Positions 22,048 through 33,429 of a stretch of 64,000 bases of DNA are shown one piece after another. The stretch is from Hydrangea macrophylla (taxonomy: Eukaryota > Streptophyta > Magnoliopsida > Cornales > Hydrangeaceae). The notes beneath the pieces are model-generated. The model made no database searches. It worked only from the letters and a program-made list of their open reading frames with translations, and was not told where the DNA came from. The stretch covers positions 60,941,010 to 61,005,009 of the forward strand of contig CM066983.1 of assembly GCA_033977485.1 (NCBI GenBank), read 5' to 3'. The position numbers and the translations under genes are program-made. How positions within the stretch are numbered: position 1 is the first letter of the stretch; each line of letters opens with the position of its first letter.

Positions 22048-22563
22048 ATAATTATAATACTCAGGGTCAGGGGCGAGTGTATCTCGAATATATTATGAAA
22101 ATAATGTGAGGGAATTTGGAAGACAAATGTGTATGAAGGTAAAAGACCTAACCTACTTTACCAATTAGTATTACCAATTTACCAAGGTTTGCGTGTCTTT
22201 GTGCCTCTGTGACAATAATGGCACCTCTTTACCAAATTGAATCACACTAAGCTCCAAGTGAAGAAAGGGAAGAGTTAGTCAACAATGGCACCTCTTCACC
22301 AGATTGACGCAGAGCAGGAGACGGACGACAATGCGACGGCGAGGCACTGACTAGAAGGCAAGGGTTTTCATAACTGACCAATTCACCAAAATCGTGAGCA
22401 GTTTTTGAAGTTTGGGTCCGACGGTTGGGTTTGTTATAATATTCCACCACACACACACACACACACACACATACACACACACAGAATTTAAAGCTCTACA
22501 ACAATTTTAGAGTTATTAGTACCGACGGAATCCCTCTCGTTCCATTAGTGGCACTACCTCTCC

Positions 22564-22596
<33 letters not shown>

Positions 22597-23160
22597 ACGC
22601 CCCTCTCTCTGTCTCTGTCTCTCTCTCCCATCTCAAGTTGAAGCTCTCTCCTGGTAAGGTTTGAATGTGGAAAATGTTGTTCAGACTAGTGGCTGTAATT
22701 GGTGGCTGGTGGTTTGGGCTATTATTGATTTTGCTCTAGTTTTTTGATAAATTTGGGGTTTGATTTTAAGTTTTGAATTGGGTTTGGATCAGTTGATGTT
22801 CAGATCTTTTGACGAAGAATTTGATTCTAATATTAAGTATATTACTTGGGACTTTTGAATTGATTTCAATTTTTAGAAACTGATTGGGCTTTGATGTTTG
22901 TTTGGTTGAGATTTGTTAGGCAGAAGAGAAAAAGACGTAGAGAGAGAGGAGATGGAGTGAAAATTAAAAACGGAACACAGACAAATACTGAGAAGACAGG
23001 AGAGGTATTTCAGGGTTTACATTTTCAACCAAGGGTATAATTGAGAAGAATAAAAATTGGGCATGGACAATTTTGAAAGTTCATAAAATTTGACATTCTT
23101 GCTTAATCCAGTCCATATCTCTAATCTATCTATCTATCTATCTATCTATCTATTTTTTAT
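22048..23160. other. Non-coding stretch with microsatellites
   Basis: No gene seen. (CA)n at 22446-22483, a pure C run of 32 bases at 22565-22596 followed by (CT)n, and (ATCT)n at 23124-23156. Segments around 22500-22680 look like a CT-rich 5' UTR with a donor-like GGTAAGG, but no coding exon follows. Confidence 0.6.
22565..22596 (+). repeat. 32-base poly-C run
   Basis: An uninterrupted run of 32 C between ACCTCTCCA and ACGCCCC. Its exact length is likely unreliable in any assembly. Confidence 0.95.
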
Positions 23161-24735
23161 AGGGTCATTTAGTATATTGTCCAAATTATTAGGCTTTTCT
23201 AGCAATTAATCCAGTCCAACAAACTTCTTAATAATAGGTCCCTCTTATTTTATTTAGACACTTTTGCCCTTATTCCATATATAGAAATTAGTGCTTATTA
23301 ATTATTTTCCTAAAATCTTGGGATTCAATTGTAACTTGTAATGATTGAAAAATTATGTTTGAAATTCAAATAATTTCCAGCTGTAATTTCAACTCTATTC
23401 AAGCTAAATCAAAACACATCTCCATAATTTGAGGAAACAAACACAATCTCCATATATCATTTTTCTTTCTGTCTGTTAAAAATTTTCACAATCAGATTTA
23501 CTGTTATGAAATTTTAATTGAAAATTTACAAAAAAAAAAAAAAAAAAAAAAACTTTTTGTTATGAAATTTCAATAAATAACTTACTATTATTAAAATTTC
23601 ACAATCGGACTTAATGTTATGAAATTTCAATTGAAAATTCACAAAAAAAAAACTTTTTGTCATGAAATTTTAACAAATAGTTTACTGTTATGAAATTTAA
23701 AAAAAAAAAAAAAAACTTACTGTTATGAAATTTCACAATCTTTAAAACACGCACAAAAAAATAAATAAATAATAAATAAATACAAAAACCTTGCAGCTAT
23801 GAAATTTCATATGTTACTGATGTGAATTTCACATTTAGACCGTTGTTGGGAAATGTCATGCGTTGGGGATGTGAAAATTTACATCTAGACTTTAAGATTC
23901 AATCCGTCTTCACCATCCAACATACATTTCTCATACCCAACAAGGTTGTAAAGTGGCAACATATCATCCTTCACAATGCTGGGCTATCTTCGACAAACAA
24001 AATCCATCAACTCATTGAATCTCGTTGTAACAGAAATATTAGTCATAGCAGTCTCATCGGCGTATGTGTAGCAAAGAATCGTATGATCCTCCATTTAAAA
24101 GGCATCTATAGAAAAAAAAAAATAAAATTACAATAGAACATGAGAACAAACAAAATTCAATGATATGAAAATTCACATTGAATAAAACATTGAAAATCCT
24201 GGAAAATGCTATTGCGATCTAAAAATTTTTTTTGTAACGCAACATTATTTATGTCTCGATCAAAACCTTACGGATTTGGGAAAAAATGTAATCAAACAAC
24301 GTGTGAAAAACTGTAGAGCATGAATAAGCTCGATCAGTTCTTCTTACTTTCAACAAATCTCGAACTTTTGATCTTCAAATTTGTTGATCTTCACAATCAG
24401 TATAAAATCTTCAAATCTCTTAAAAATGTCAACAATTCGCAACTGAAGGGGTGTGAGAATTTAAACAAAATATCTTCCTAAAATCGTGGATATAAAAATG
24501 ATTTGGTTCAATATGATTTAAATATGCTTAATTGCTGATTTGTTTCACTTTCCGTAACAAACTTTGACCAATTAAAAGACATAAATGTATGCACTTATAT
24601 ATAGACATATATATAATATCCTTATATATTTAAGGGTAAAATTGTCATTAAAAATGGTAATTATGTGGGGATAGGGACCTATTACTGCAAATGTTGGGTA
24701 AGTGGGGATATATTACTAAATTAGGAAAGGGGGTA
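23160..24735. mobile_element. Non-autonomous inverted-repeat element with internal tandem array
   Basis: The left end (23162-23275) and the reverse complement of the right end (24625-24735) match in order: ATTTAGTA-TAT-TCC, CCCAACA/CCAACAAA, TAATAGGTCCCT, then ACACTTTTGCCCTT / ACAATTTTACCCTT. Together they form imperfect terminal inverted repeats of about 110 bp. Bases 23440-23820 hold a degenerate array of TGTTATGAAATTTCA units separated by A runs. There is no transposase. A Mutator-like non-autonomous origin is plausible but unproven. Confidence 0.55.
23440..23820 (+). repeat. Degenerate array of TGTTATGAAATTTCA motifs
   Basis: At least six variants of (T)ACTGTTATGAAATTTCAN occur at irregular spacing, several followed by ATTGAAAATTNACAAAAAA. 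Confidence 0.75.
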
Positions 24736-24783
24736 ATCCCTATTAATGCACAACCGCAGTAGGTAGGGACTAAAAACTAAATT

Positions 24784-24984
24784 TCTATTTTTTTTTTTAT
24801 ATATTAAAGCTGAGTTTTGCCCCTGGACTTCACATGGTTGTGACATGTGGAAAATTTTCCTCTTTCCACTGGTCAAATTATGAGACTTCTAGGTCAAAAT
24901 TAAATGGTGTAATTTCAGGGTTTTCTAACCCAATAGCAGCAACATAATCTCTCTCTCTCTCCCTACAATTATTTCATACGTTCT

Positions 24985-25020
<36 letters not shown>

Positions 25021-25260
25021 GAAAGTGAAAAGACTAACTGGACAATTCTCCTCCTTCCTCTTAAACCCTTTTGTTTTATTCTTATTATACATTAGAGAAG
25101 AAACCCATCAGCCCTTACTATGATTGATACAATATCTTCTGAATTTTAAGAAGATATTGTTCAGCAACTGTTTGCAACACTATTCAAAGGCTCCCCATCT
25201 CCATTCATCTCTCTCCTCTTAATTATTGAAAGCTCCTTTATATGATGTGAATATAGAATG

Positions 25261-25313
<53 letters not shown>

Positions 25314-26821
25314 CACACACACAGAGATTGCTGCAAAGAGCTACTATTACTCTCTTTCTCAAAATCTTGACCATAACACAAACCATGTGCATTAGGCCTT
25401 GCAGAGCGTACCCCCACAATCCTCGACCATAGCGGCATCTATAAATGAGCACCACAATCGGCCTCAAATATGCAAAATCGCTCTGTCGAGTTGTTCTTTT
25501 GCCGATAGTAATATCTTTCTCTCCTCACCTTTATCTCTTTTTGCTGTTGTGTATTTGTCCTTAATTGATTGGTCGGTCAATTTTAGGCCTCGACTTATTT
25601 TTATTGTTAGTCTTAAATTTTCTATGGAGTTCTTCTGATTTTTGATTTGTTTTTTTAATTTTGAGTAAAGGTTGTTGGAGGATATATAAGACCTTTTCTT
25701 CGAAATGTTGTAGCTTGAGGTTTGGGTGTACAAGTCCTTGTGGATACTGAGTATGAAACATCAAACTATGGAGCAAATATTGGGTATCACGGGGATACCA
25801 TGTAGGATTTTGTAATCTCTCACAAATTTCAAAATTTTGTTGAGTTTGAGGAATTTTGTGCTGAGTTTGAGAAGAATTTCCCTAGAAATAGGGGACCATA
25901 TGGATTCATACACACTCTTTTTCTGGCTTTTGATGCCATGTAGGATTTAACAGTGATAATGAATGTTTTTTTTTCAAACATTGGTTCAATCCATTGCAAT
26001 TGTGGGAAAGGATGTGGATGTGAACTAATGACTTAATAGAGTTATTGCTGCTAGCATGGTATGGTGGTATCTTTTTCTTTTCTTTTCTTTTTTTTTTCCC
26101 TTATACTATTGATTCAAAACTACAATTTATTTTTACATTTATTTAACTAAATATTGATGTATTTCCAAGTTTTGGTAGGAATGAAAACTACTGAAACTTT
26201 TTTTGTTGTCTTTCTTTCAAAAGTGATGTTTTGCAATTTCATAATCCAAATTTTGAATTTACCCAATTCATAGCCAGTAGGTTGAGGGTCTCGCACTCAA
26301 TAACCTGCAGTATTGACCATTGTTGTTTTTTTTTTTGTTCGAGACTATGGTATAACAATCGAATCTATTAGTATCAGACATGCTCCATAGCTACTAAAAG
26401 CTTGAATGTTACAACATGTAGTTAATTTTTCAAGATCTATGATTTTCTTTTTTATCCATATAAGGCCTTGGGATTGCTTATTGTATTTGACAAATACTTT
26501 TGATAATTGAGTTTATTGGCACACCCGGCAGACACTAATATTGCAGAGGAAAGAGTATCATAAACTTGGAAAACTAATTACTATACTTTTCATGTATCTG
26601 GCACAAGCATATAAAGTGCAGGGTCTAAATGGCTCATCACAAGATCTTCCCAAGTGTTGATGTTGAAAACAAGTCAGTATATGCATTACCAGAGACTGTT
26701 TTACTTATCACTTCAAACCTTGATAGCTATAAGCTATCCATGTCACGTCTCTCAACTTTTATGTGAGTATTTAACAAGATTATAGAAACAATACTCGTGC
26801 ATTGCGCGGGTTATATGCTAG
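24784..26821 (+). mobile_element. Helitron, non-autonomous, about 2.0 kb
   Basis: The 3' end is a wobble-paired 7-bp stem (CTCGTGC / GCGCGGG) at about 26794-26810 followed by TTATATG and CTAG at 26818-26821, then T. The proposed 5' end TCTATTTTTTTTTTATATAT at 24784 is followed by TAAAGCTGAG, a common plant Helitron 5' pattern. The 3' end is well supported; the 5' end is an inference. No Rep/helicase is encoded. The interior has CT microsatellites (24987-25017, 25261-25308) and no convincing ORF. Confidence 0.55.
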
Positions 26822-27897
26822 TATATATATGAAAACAGAAGCATTTGCTTCTGCCGCTTGGCGGTCTTTCTAAATTTTTAATATTTAAGAATTTACATAT
26901 ATATACACATATTATTTATTGCCAATTAATTAAGGGTTAACTAGTAGTAAGTCCTGTTAGGTGTAGCTTAATTATAATAGGCCCAACACAAAAAAATATT
27001 CATTGATAAGTCCACTAGGATTTTTGTTACCATAATACCCCCATTTCCATCCCACGCACACAACATAACTCCCCATTCCAAAAAAAAAAAAAAATGCACA
27101 TCCACGGAATTTGTGCCAGTAACCTCTGATAGGTTATAATCACTACGACATTATAGGAATTTCAAATTCAAACAACACATGTATTTGATTTCTGTAGTTC
27201 GTTCATCATAAATTAGGGTTTCAGTTCACAAACATAGCAAATTCTTGAATCAGAGTACTTGCGGTCGCCTCGCCATCGTCGACGACAAAACGAAGCAACG
27301 GAATCATGGGATGAAAAGGTAACAAAGATCGTGTTGACATGACAAAATTCTAATTATGTTTATTAGTTCTTTCCTTGTTCGATCATAGTTTGTGAACATG
27401 ATTCATTGTTAAAAAATTTAGAAAATGGGTTTTTGTTTCAGATATTCATGCACTTCACTTCGTATGGTGAGAACCGTGCTTCATATTCCTGAAATTCATT
27501 TGTGGGAAAACACCTACGAGATGATTAATTGTGATTGCTGTTTTTTGCACTATTGATTTGGTGTTTGGGATTTTGGGCTTTTTCATTAATCGTTTGACGT
27601 ACATACGTTTTACTCAATAAAATTATGGAAAATGTGGTTTTTGCTTCTAAATTAGTTCTTCTGTAATACTTCCTTCAATGACATCTAATGTTCACATTGA
27701 TTCGATACGTTTACATATATCCAGAACGTCTTTGTTTGTTGTGGTTTTTCAGTCGAACAAATTTTCGATCAACCTCTGCCTACTATGTTGCAAAACAAAG
27801 CAAGTTCCTAACAATTCCTTGACTCCTTACTGAAATTTGAATCACACTCACCACCTATTGAGTTTAGTGGTTTACTCTAGCATTCTAAACCTGCAGA

Positions 27898-28310
27898 AGT
27901 GAAAAATTTTCCACACATTTGAATATGTTCCAAAATGAATGATAAATTTTACACTCAAAATTATGTTTTAGCAATGCAAGCGCACATGAGTGATAAAAAT
28001 ATCAAACTGCTATATTAAATATTTCATTGCATGTGTGATAATTTCTTCACTCATTTCAAAATGTTTTAATTGATTGATAAATTTTATACCCAAATTATTC
28101 CAGACATTATAATATTTGCAGACACACACGAGTGATAAATTTATCACACAATTATATTAACACTACCATTGAGATGGGTGATAATTTTCCACTAATTTGA
28201 AAAGGTTTAGAGTGAATGTTGAGTTTTTACTATCAAAATTTTCCTTCTATCAATGCAAACCCACGTGAGAGGTAAATTTCTCACACACCAATATTAAACC
28301 TCTAATTGTA
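27898..28310 (+). repeat. Degenerate tandem array, about 130-bp period, three units
   Basis: Each unit reads approximately GTGATAAWTTTYCACTCATTT, then AAATGTTTTAA, TGATAAATTTTA, GCAAACNCACGTGAG, GTAAATTTNTCACACA and AATATTAAA. Starts are near 27898, 28035 and 28165. Confidence 0.7.
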
Positions 28311-28412
28311 TTTACCATTGCAGCCTGAGCATCAAAACTGTGAGTAGTCATTGCTGCTAGTTTTCATTTGTAGTGATCAATTGTACAATAAAATTGTGAT
28401 TAGTCATTGCTG

Positions 28413-29078
28413 TAGGGATTTGGTTTTCATTTGTTGGCAGTTGTTGCTTTTAATTTGTTGTTCTTTAGTTCTCAGGTTCCAGATTAGGGTGGAGGTATAG
28501 AGATGCTTTGGTGGTTTTGGGAGGTCATTAGCAGCAGCCGTTCTCAGTGTCACCTTAATCCCAAATATGAGTTTTGCATATAGGAGGAGCCACGATTGTC
28601 CTCTACTATTCAACGTGAAGGCTGCCTCAATGTGGTTGAAGGCCGAGGTTTCTGGCTGCTGTCAAAAATTCAGGATTACTCTAATCTAAGATCAGTTTGT
28701 GTTCACTTTTAAATCCCGTGATGCAAGATTGGAGCTTTACTTCTCAGAGGCTAGCCTTCCAATAGTTATTTGTTTTGGTTTTTCAGGGGCGAGTCTAGAT
28801 TATCCATAGATTTTTCTATTGTGCTGGTTTTGTTTATCCAACTTTTCTCTTTTTCTAGCACCGCTGGGTAGTTGGGTTTAGTCATTTTTTTGGTTGCTTA
28901 GCTATAGTGGTTTGTTTCGCTGGCCCTTCTGAAATTTCAAATTCATGTTGGTATCAATTGGGTCCCAGGAGTTGTGCTTCTTTTGGGTTTTTTGGCCCCT
29001 TCAGAAGATCTTTTTGTACATTGGAGCTTTGGTTCCTTGATTAATGATATTTGAATCTTGCCGTTCAAAACAAAAAAA
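28413..29078 (+). mobile_element. Probable 5'-truncated LINE 3' end
   Basis: The segment ends GATTAATGATATTTGAATCT, then TGCCGTTC and an A-rich tail (AAAACAAAAAAAA), which resembles plant L1-type 3' ends. AGTCACTGCTGCC follows the tail. A matching AGTCATTGCTG occurs upstream at 28402 (and at 28346), consistent with a target-site duplication. No reverse transcriptase remains. Confidence 0.4.
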
Positions 29079-29201
29079 AGTCACTGCTGCCATAAATTCA
29101 AAAAATCAATGGGGGCAATTTATGTCAAGAGCAGTGATAAATTTTACACTGTTGTTGAGTTTCATTGTACTTAGTTATAATTTTTTCACTTTACTCATAA
29201 G

Positions 29202-29345
29202 TGTATTCATCATTATGATCAAAAAAGATATGAATTGGGAAATTTAAATGCAACTCACATTTGTATTCATCATTATGATCAAAAAAAGGTATGATATGGG
29301 AAATTTACATATAGCTCACATTTGTATTCAACATTATGATTAAAA
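29202..29345 (+). repeat. 60-bp tandem repeat, about 2.4 copies
   Basis: GTATTCATCATTATGATCAA plus AAAAAGRTATGANWTGGGAA and a CAACTCACATTT-like end is repeated from 29202, 29262 and 29323. The copies differ by a few substitutions. Confidence 0.85.
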
Positions 29346-29800
29346 AAAAAACAACAAAAAGATATGTGACAATAAGAATAAAGTTGTAAACGTCATAAAG
29401 GTTTTGCAAACACTATGCTTAAGTTAACAACATGGAAGATAAAGTTGGTAAGATTACCTATAATAATTGGATTTATTATCCATAATCAGTTACCTATGAT
29501 TGTGGGATTTAATACTGAAAATCTATTTTAAATATGAATAACATAACATTTCATTTAAGTGGATATACACGTATATCAACTGTTATATATATCTATATGT
29601 ATATTGACTGTTATACGTATCAATATATATCTATATATATATTGATTGCTATAGATATTGCGGGGGTAAAAATGTCATCAAATAATTGAGATTTGGGGAT
29701 TTTGGACTGATTATAATAAACTTCATGCAGTTTAGGATCTATTAAATATTGGGATCTATAATGGACCTTATCCAAAATTGTTTGGTAGGGAGGGATTTAT

Positions 29801-30032
29801 GGGTAGATTTCTATTTAATTAAATCATTTGCATATAATGATAAAGTTTCTCTATGACCAATATTAAAGCCAATCTTAAATTGGATAACTAACGTGATTCT
29901 TTCCTTCAATCTTTTTTAAATGACCAAAATTAAATCCAATTTAAAATTGGATAGTTATCACAATAATTATCTCTCACTCGCGTGATTCTTTCCTTCAAAA
30001 ACTTTTCTTTTGTTTTTTTTTGGACGATTTTT

Positions 30033-30074
<42 letters not shown>

Positions 30075-30716
30075 ACTCACCGGCCACCATCACTACCGAA
30101 TGTCGTCATTGTTGCTAGAATCAACGGTAACTCTTTCTCTGTCTCTCTCACATGCTCACTCTGCATTTCTTTTATTGTTGATTTCTATTCTTAGCTAGCT
30201 ATTTCTTGGGATTTCAAATTTGTTATGTGATGTGAGTGCAAGCATTTGCATTTCTTTGCATCACAGGCTGCTCCAAGGCAACGATAAGCAATTTGATGAT
30301 GAATGAAATCTCCATTGGAGACCATTTGGCTCTCTCCTATTTGATGATGATAACTTGAAAAAACTCAATCTCTTTGTTAGCAATACACTCAAAGAAATGC
30401 TCAATTGGTATGTTTTTGATTTAATTTATAGGATTTTTTTGTGTCTGTGTATGAATTATCTTTTTTAGTATTTGAATATGTAGTTGTCGATGTTTTCGTT
30501 AACTTTTGTAACTTTGGTATTAGCTTTAATAGATCTCTTATAACATGTAATTCTTAATTTGTTTATTGATTGGAGCTTTAATGACTTAAGTAATGAAATG
30601 AATCTATACAAACTTCATGTATATCCATAATTGTTGTGTATATATATTTATGTTCAAACAATTGCTTTCTTTCATTTTTTTGGATAGGAACCTTTACTTT
30701 CTTTTTGACTTCAAAG
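29801..30716. other. Non-coding stretch with CT microsatellite
   Basis: No gene seen. A (CT)n run lies at 30035-30073, followed by CACCGGCCACC and a donor-like GGTAACTC at about 30125, but no defensible exon follows. Confidence 0.6.
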
Positions 30717-31612
30717 TTTACAAAAGAAAAAGAAAACATAATAATAAAAGAAGATAGAGATTGTAGATGTGGGAAAGTTTGAAAAGTTGTAATAGACATT
30801 CCAATCACATCCTTTGACCCAATTGAATATTACGAGCCTCTTTCTTCTTAATCGAACACCTCTTTTTCAAAGTCCTAATGATTTTAAGTAATTGGATTTG
30901 ATGTTAAGGTAATGAGAGGGTTCTTCACGATATCTCGCTCTTCTAGTGAAAAGTATCCTTTCATGAGACTTTATGCACTAAAATTTCCGTTTTTCAATTT
31001 AGATATGAGAAGCATTTGTTTCCATTTACATTTACTCTTTATAGCTTCCATGTTATGATTGATAATTATTACACCTAATTCAGAGTGATTTCTTCTTGAG
31101 AGTGTAATCCCGGTGAGAGTCGAGTCAAAATGAATGTCTTGATAGTGTCTTAGGTTATACGATCTTTGAAATTAAAGTTTTGTATTTTGGTTGTCCATTC
31201 ACGCACACACTTGAAGATTAATAGGTGTGGAACATTCTAATGACTTCGATAGTAGATTAACCAGAATGTGTGTATTGCATGGCTATGGCATACTAGAGAG
31301 TTTCATAAAACTGTTGAGCTTAACTATATTGCTAAATGAGAAAAAAAAATTCTTGAAAATATTTAAATGAGAACTATTACCATAAACATGAATTTTGTGG
31401 CTAAATTCACTACAAACCCTCACGAGACAATACTCGTCCACTAGGGGGAACCTAGGGGTTTAAAGGCTTGTTGCATATGCTAAATGCAATCGCGATTCCT
31501 GCGAAAGTGATTCAAGATTTTTACTTTATTTTGTTTTCAATTCTTAGAGTTTAAATAAATATTGCTGTAGTTCGTTTCATTGCTAGGGACTAGCAACGAG
31601 CTAGTTAGGGGG
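30717..31612 (+). mobile_element. 3' internal remnant of an Athila-like element, 5'-truncated
   Basis: From TACAAAAGAAAAAGAAAACA at about 30718 the sequence is homologous to 36180-36246 (3' region of the next element). Further on, in inverted orientation, it is homologous to 48122-48900 (3' region of element E): shared signposts are the CTCTTCTAGTG/CATGAGAC segment, CACTACAAACCCTC, CGTCCACTAGGGG-AACCTAGGGGTTT and TTGCTAGGGACTAGCAA. It ends in a polypurine tract (AGTTAGGGGG, 31603-31612). It encodes nothing evident. Confidence 0.75.
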
Positions 31613-32037
31613 TGTGATTCAAGGTGAAAAGTGCATATTTATATTGTATTACATGGTACTTTATGCATACTTTTATCCCCAAAGTCCCTACATTTAGGTG
31701 CATTCTAATAACAATGTTCTTTTTATTGTGTTAATGCTAAAATATATGTTTTTGCATTATTTTATAGGTATTAGAATGTAAATCAATGAAGTGAAGCTAA
31801 AGAAAAGTGATTCTGGTGAAGAGAACAATAGAAGCAACTGAGAAAACGCCATTTTTGACAATGAAGACTTCAGATTTGGAAGATTTTTCCAGAGATATAA
31901 ATATAGATCTTTGAGTTATAGTTGCGTGGCCGCAAACGAGAGGTCAATCCGAGATCCGAACGAAAAGTTATGGCTATTCTCCCATCGGTGCGCAGAGCTG
32001 TCAAAATCAGAGAGTTCAAGCCCTTGAGCAGAGTTCA

Positions 32038-32084
32038 ATCGATCGAACCTTCGATCGATCGAACTAAGCTCAATCGATCGAACT
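32038..32084. promoter_or_regulatory. TCGATCGATCGA cluster upstream of the LTR TATA box
   Basis: Three copies in 47 bp (CAATCGATCGAAC, TTCGATCGATCGAAC, CAATCGATCGAAC), ending about 40 bp before the TATA box. Confidence 0.8.
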
Positions 32085-32507
32085 TTATATTCATCCAAAA
32101 GTTGCATAAACTCTACAGGAACCCTATATATAAGTCGTTTTGACGCCAGACGAAGGGAGGACGCTCCAGAACGCAGAAAACAGCAGTTTAGGGTAGTTTT
32201 AGGGTTAGATTAGGAGTAGGTTAGGTTAGATTCATGTTATTTTTCATCTTTTCTATTGATTTATTGAAGATTATTGAAGATTAAACTTTATTTCAAGTTA
32301 TTTACAAGTTTATTTCAGATTATTTACAGGTTTCTCTTATGCTTTTTCTCTATTTGATTGTTTATTAGTTTAGATACTTTGATTACTTTAGTTTACTACT
32401 TCTGTATTAGTTTACTCATGTTTCCGTAGTTTAGACATTGGGAATATGTGATGAAATATTGATTTCCAACCTCTTCCATGCAATCTTTAGAAACTTGGGT
32501 TCGATTG

Positions 32508-32626
32508 ATCAAAGGTAGTTCGATCAATCGAACCAGAGCCATAGTCAAGCGATCGAAGACATTTCGATAGATTGAAGGAAGAAGATGTTCGATCGATTGA
32601 GAGCGCTTCGATCGATCGAACTTATT
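32508..32626. repeat. Second TCGATCGATCGA cluster, transcribed part of the LTR
   Basis: Six exact or decayed copies (for example TTCGATCAATCGAAC, GTTCGATCGATTGAG, TTCGATCGATCGAAC) in 120 bp, about 380 bp downstream of the TATA box. Confidence 0.8.
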
Positions 32627-33258
32627 AATTCTTGAGATGATTCTTTTAAGTATTCCATGGCTTTCTGTTTTAGAAATCTATCATCAAATTGTCCATATAA
32701 GCTCAGTCTGTCACAATAGTTTTTAGAACTTAAAGCCTTAAGGCTATTTTCTTCAATGACTTTTGAAAACCACTTTGAATGCTAACACCATTTAGAGTGC
32801 AAGTAATAACCATTGTTTTAAACCGTCTTCCATGTATTTTAAATCACTTGTGATGATATAGTCCCGGCCATGAAAGGGCTATTGATTCTTTATCTTTAGA
32901 AAAATACGGAATACTGAAAAGGGATGTACTCCATAGAGCGTTAATGAATGTGCATGGTAGATGATGGTTAGGATCAATATGGATTCACGTGTTTCCAACA
33001 CCTTTATTTTATCTGTTTAATTAGTTATGTTTTAATAAGCTTTAGTTTATTATTTAGTTTAATTTAATTAAGTAGGATTCGTTAGAACCTCCAACACTTC
33101 ATTTTTATTTTCTTTTCTTTAGGTTGTAATTTAGTATATTTTCTTCCTATTCCTTCCTTGTGGGATCGACCTGAACTTCCAGTACTATATTACTTGCACG
33201 ATCACCTACACTTTGGTGTTGCACAAGAGCGCACAACTTTTTAGTCGTGTCAAGTTTT

Positions 33259-33276
33259 TGGAGCCGTTGCCGGGGA
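33259..33276 (+). promoter_or_regulatory. Athila-type primer-binding site
   Basis: TGGAGCCGTTGCCGGGGA differs at one base from TGGCGCCGTTGCCGGGGA, the tRNA-Asp-complementary site typical of Athila elements. It lies 6 bases after the LTR end. Confidence 0.85.
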
Positions 33277-33429
33277 AGGCAACTAGGTTAGGATTTTACT
33301 AAGTTATTTCCAATTTTTTATTACTTTTCAAAAAAAAAATTTAAGAAAAAAATAATGATAAAAACTTTGGACTTTTTCTCTCACAAGTAAATAAATAAAA
33401 ATTTTATTGTTTAAAAATTTTGGATAAAC

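Larger units (their letters stand above)
26935..29800. mobile_element. Second large inverted-repeat element with internal arrays
   Basis: The left end (about 26950-27055) and the reverse complement of the right end (about 29655-29775) share, in order, TTATAAT, GTCC, GGATTTT or AAAATCC, and TACCCCC-type motifs. This is the same style of ends as the element at 23160-24735. The inside contains a three-unit degenerate array (27898-28310), a probable LINE tail and a 60-bp tandem repeat. No transposase is present. Confidence 0.4.
31613..33252 (+). mobile_element. Athila-like LTR (1640 bp) with palindrome clusters
   Basis: Starts TGTGATTC after a polypurine tract and ends TAGTCGTGTCA before a primer-binding site. 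Its ends and its CCTTNTGGGATCGACCTG / TGCACGATCACCTACACT region match the inverted LTR at 46464-48121 (1658 bp). A TATA box (CTATATATAAG) lies at 32124-32134. Palindromes of the TCGATCGATCGA type lie at 32038-32084, upstream of the TATA box, and at 32508-32626, in the transcribed part. Confidence 0.85.

Noticed and set aside
22438..22500. Possible CRISPR-like or regulatory direct repeats
   Set aside because: Simple (CA)n microsatellite with no spacers.
25219..25467. Open frames with Arg-Glu or Leu-Ser repeats
   Set aside because: Translation of a (CT)n microsatellite.
32180..32225. Telomere-like TTTAGGG motifs
   Set aside because: Only two or three imperfect units (TTTAGGGTAGTTTTAGGGTT) within an LTR; no array.
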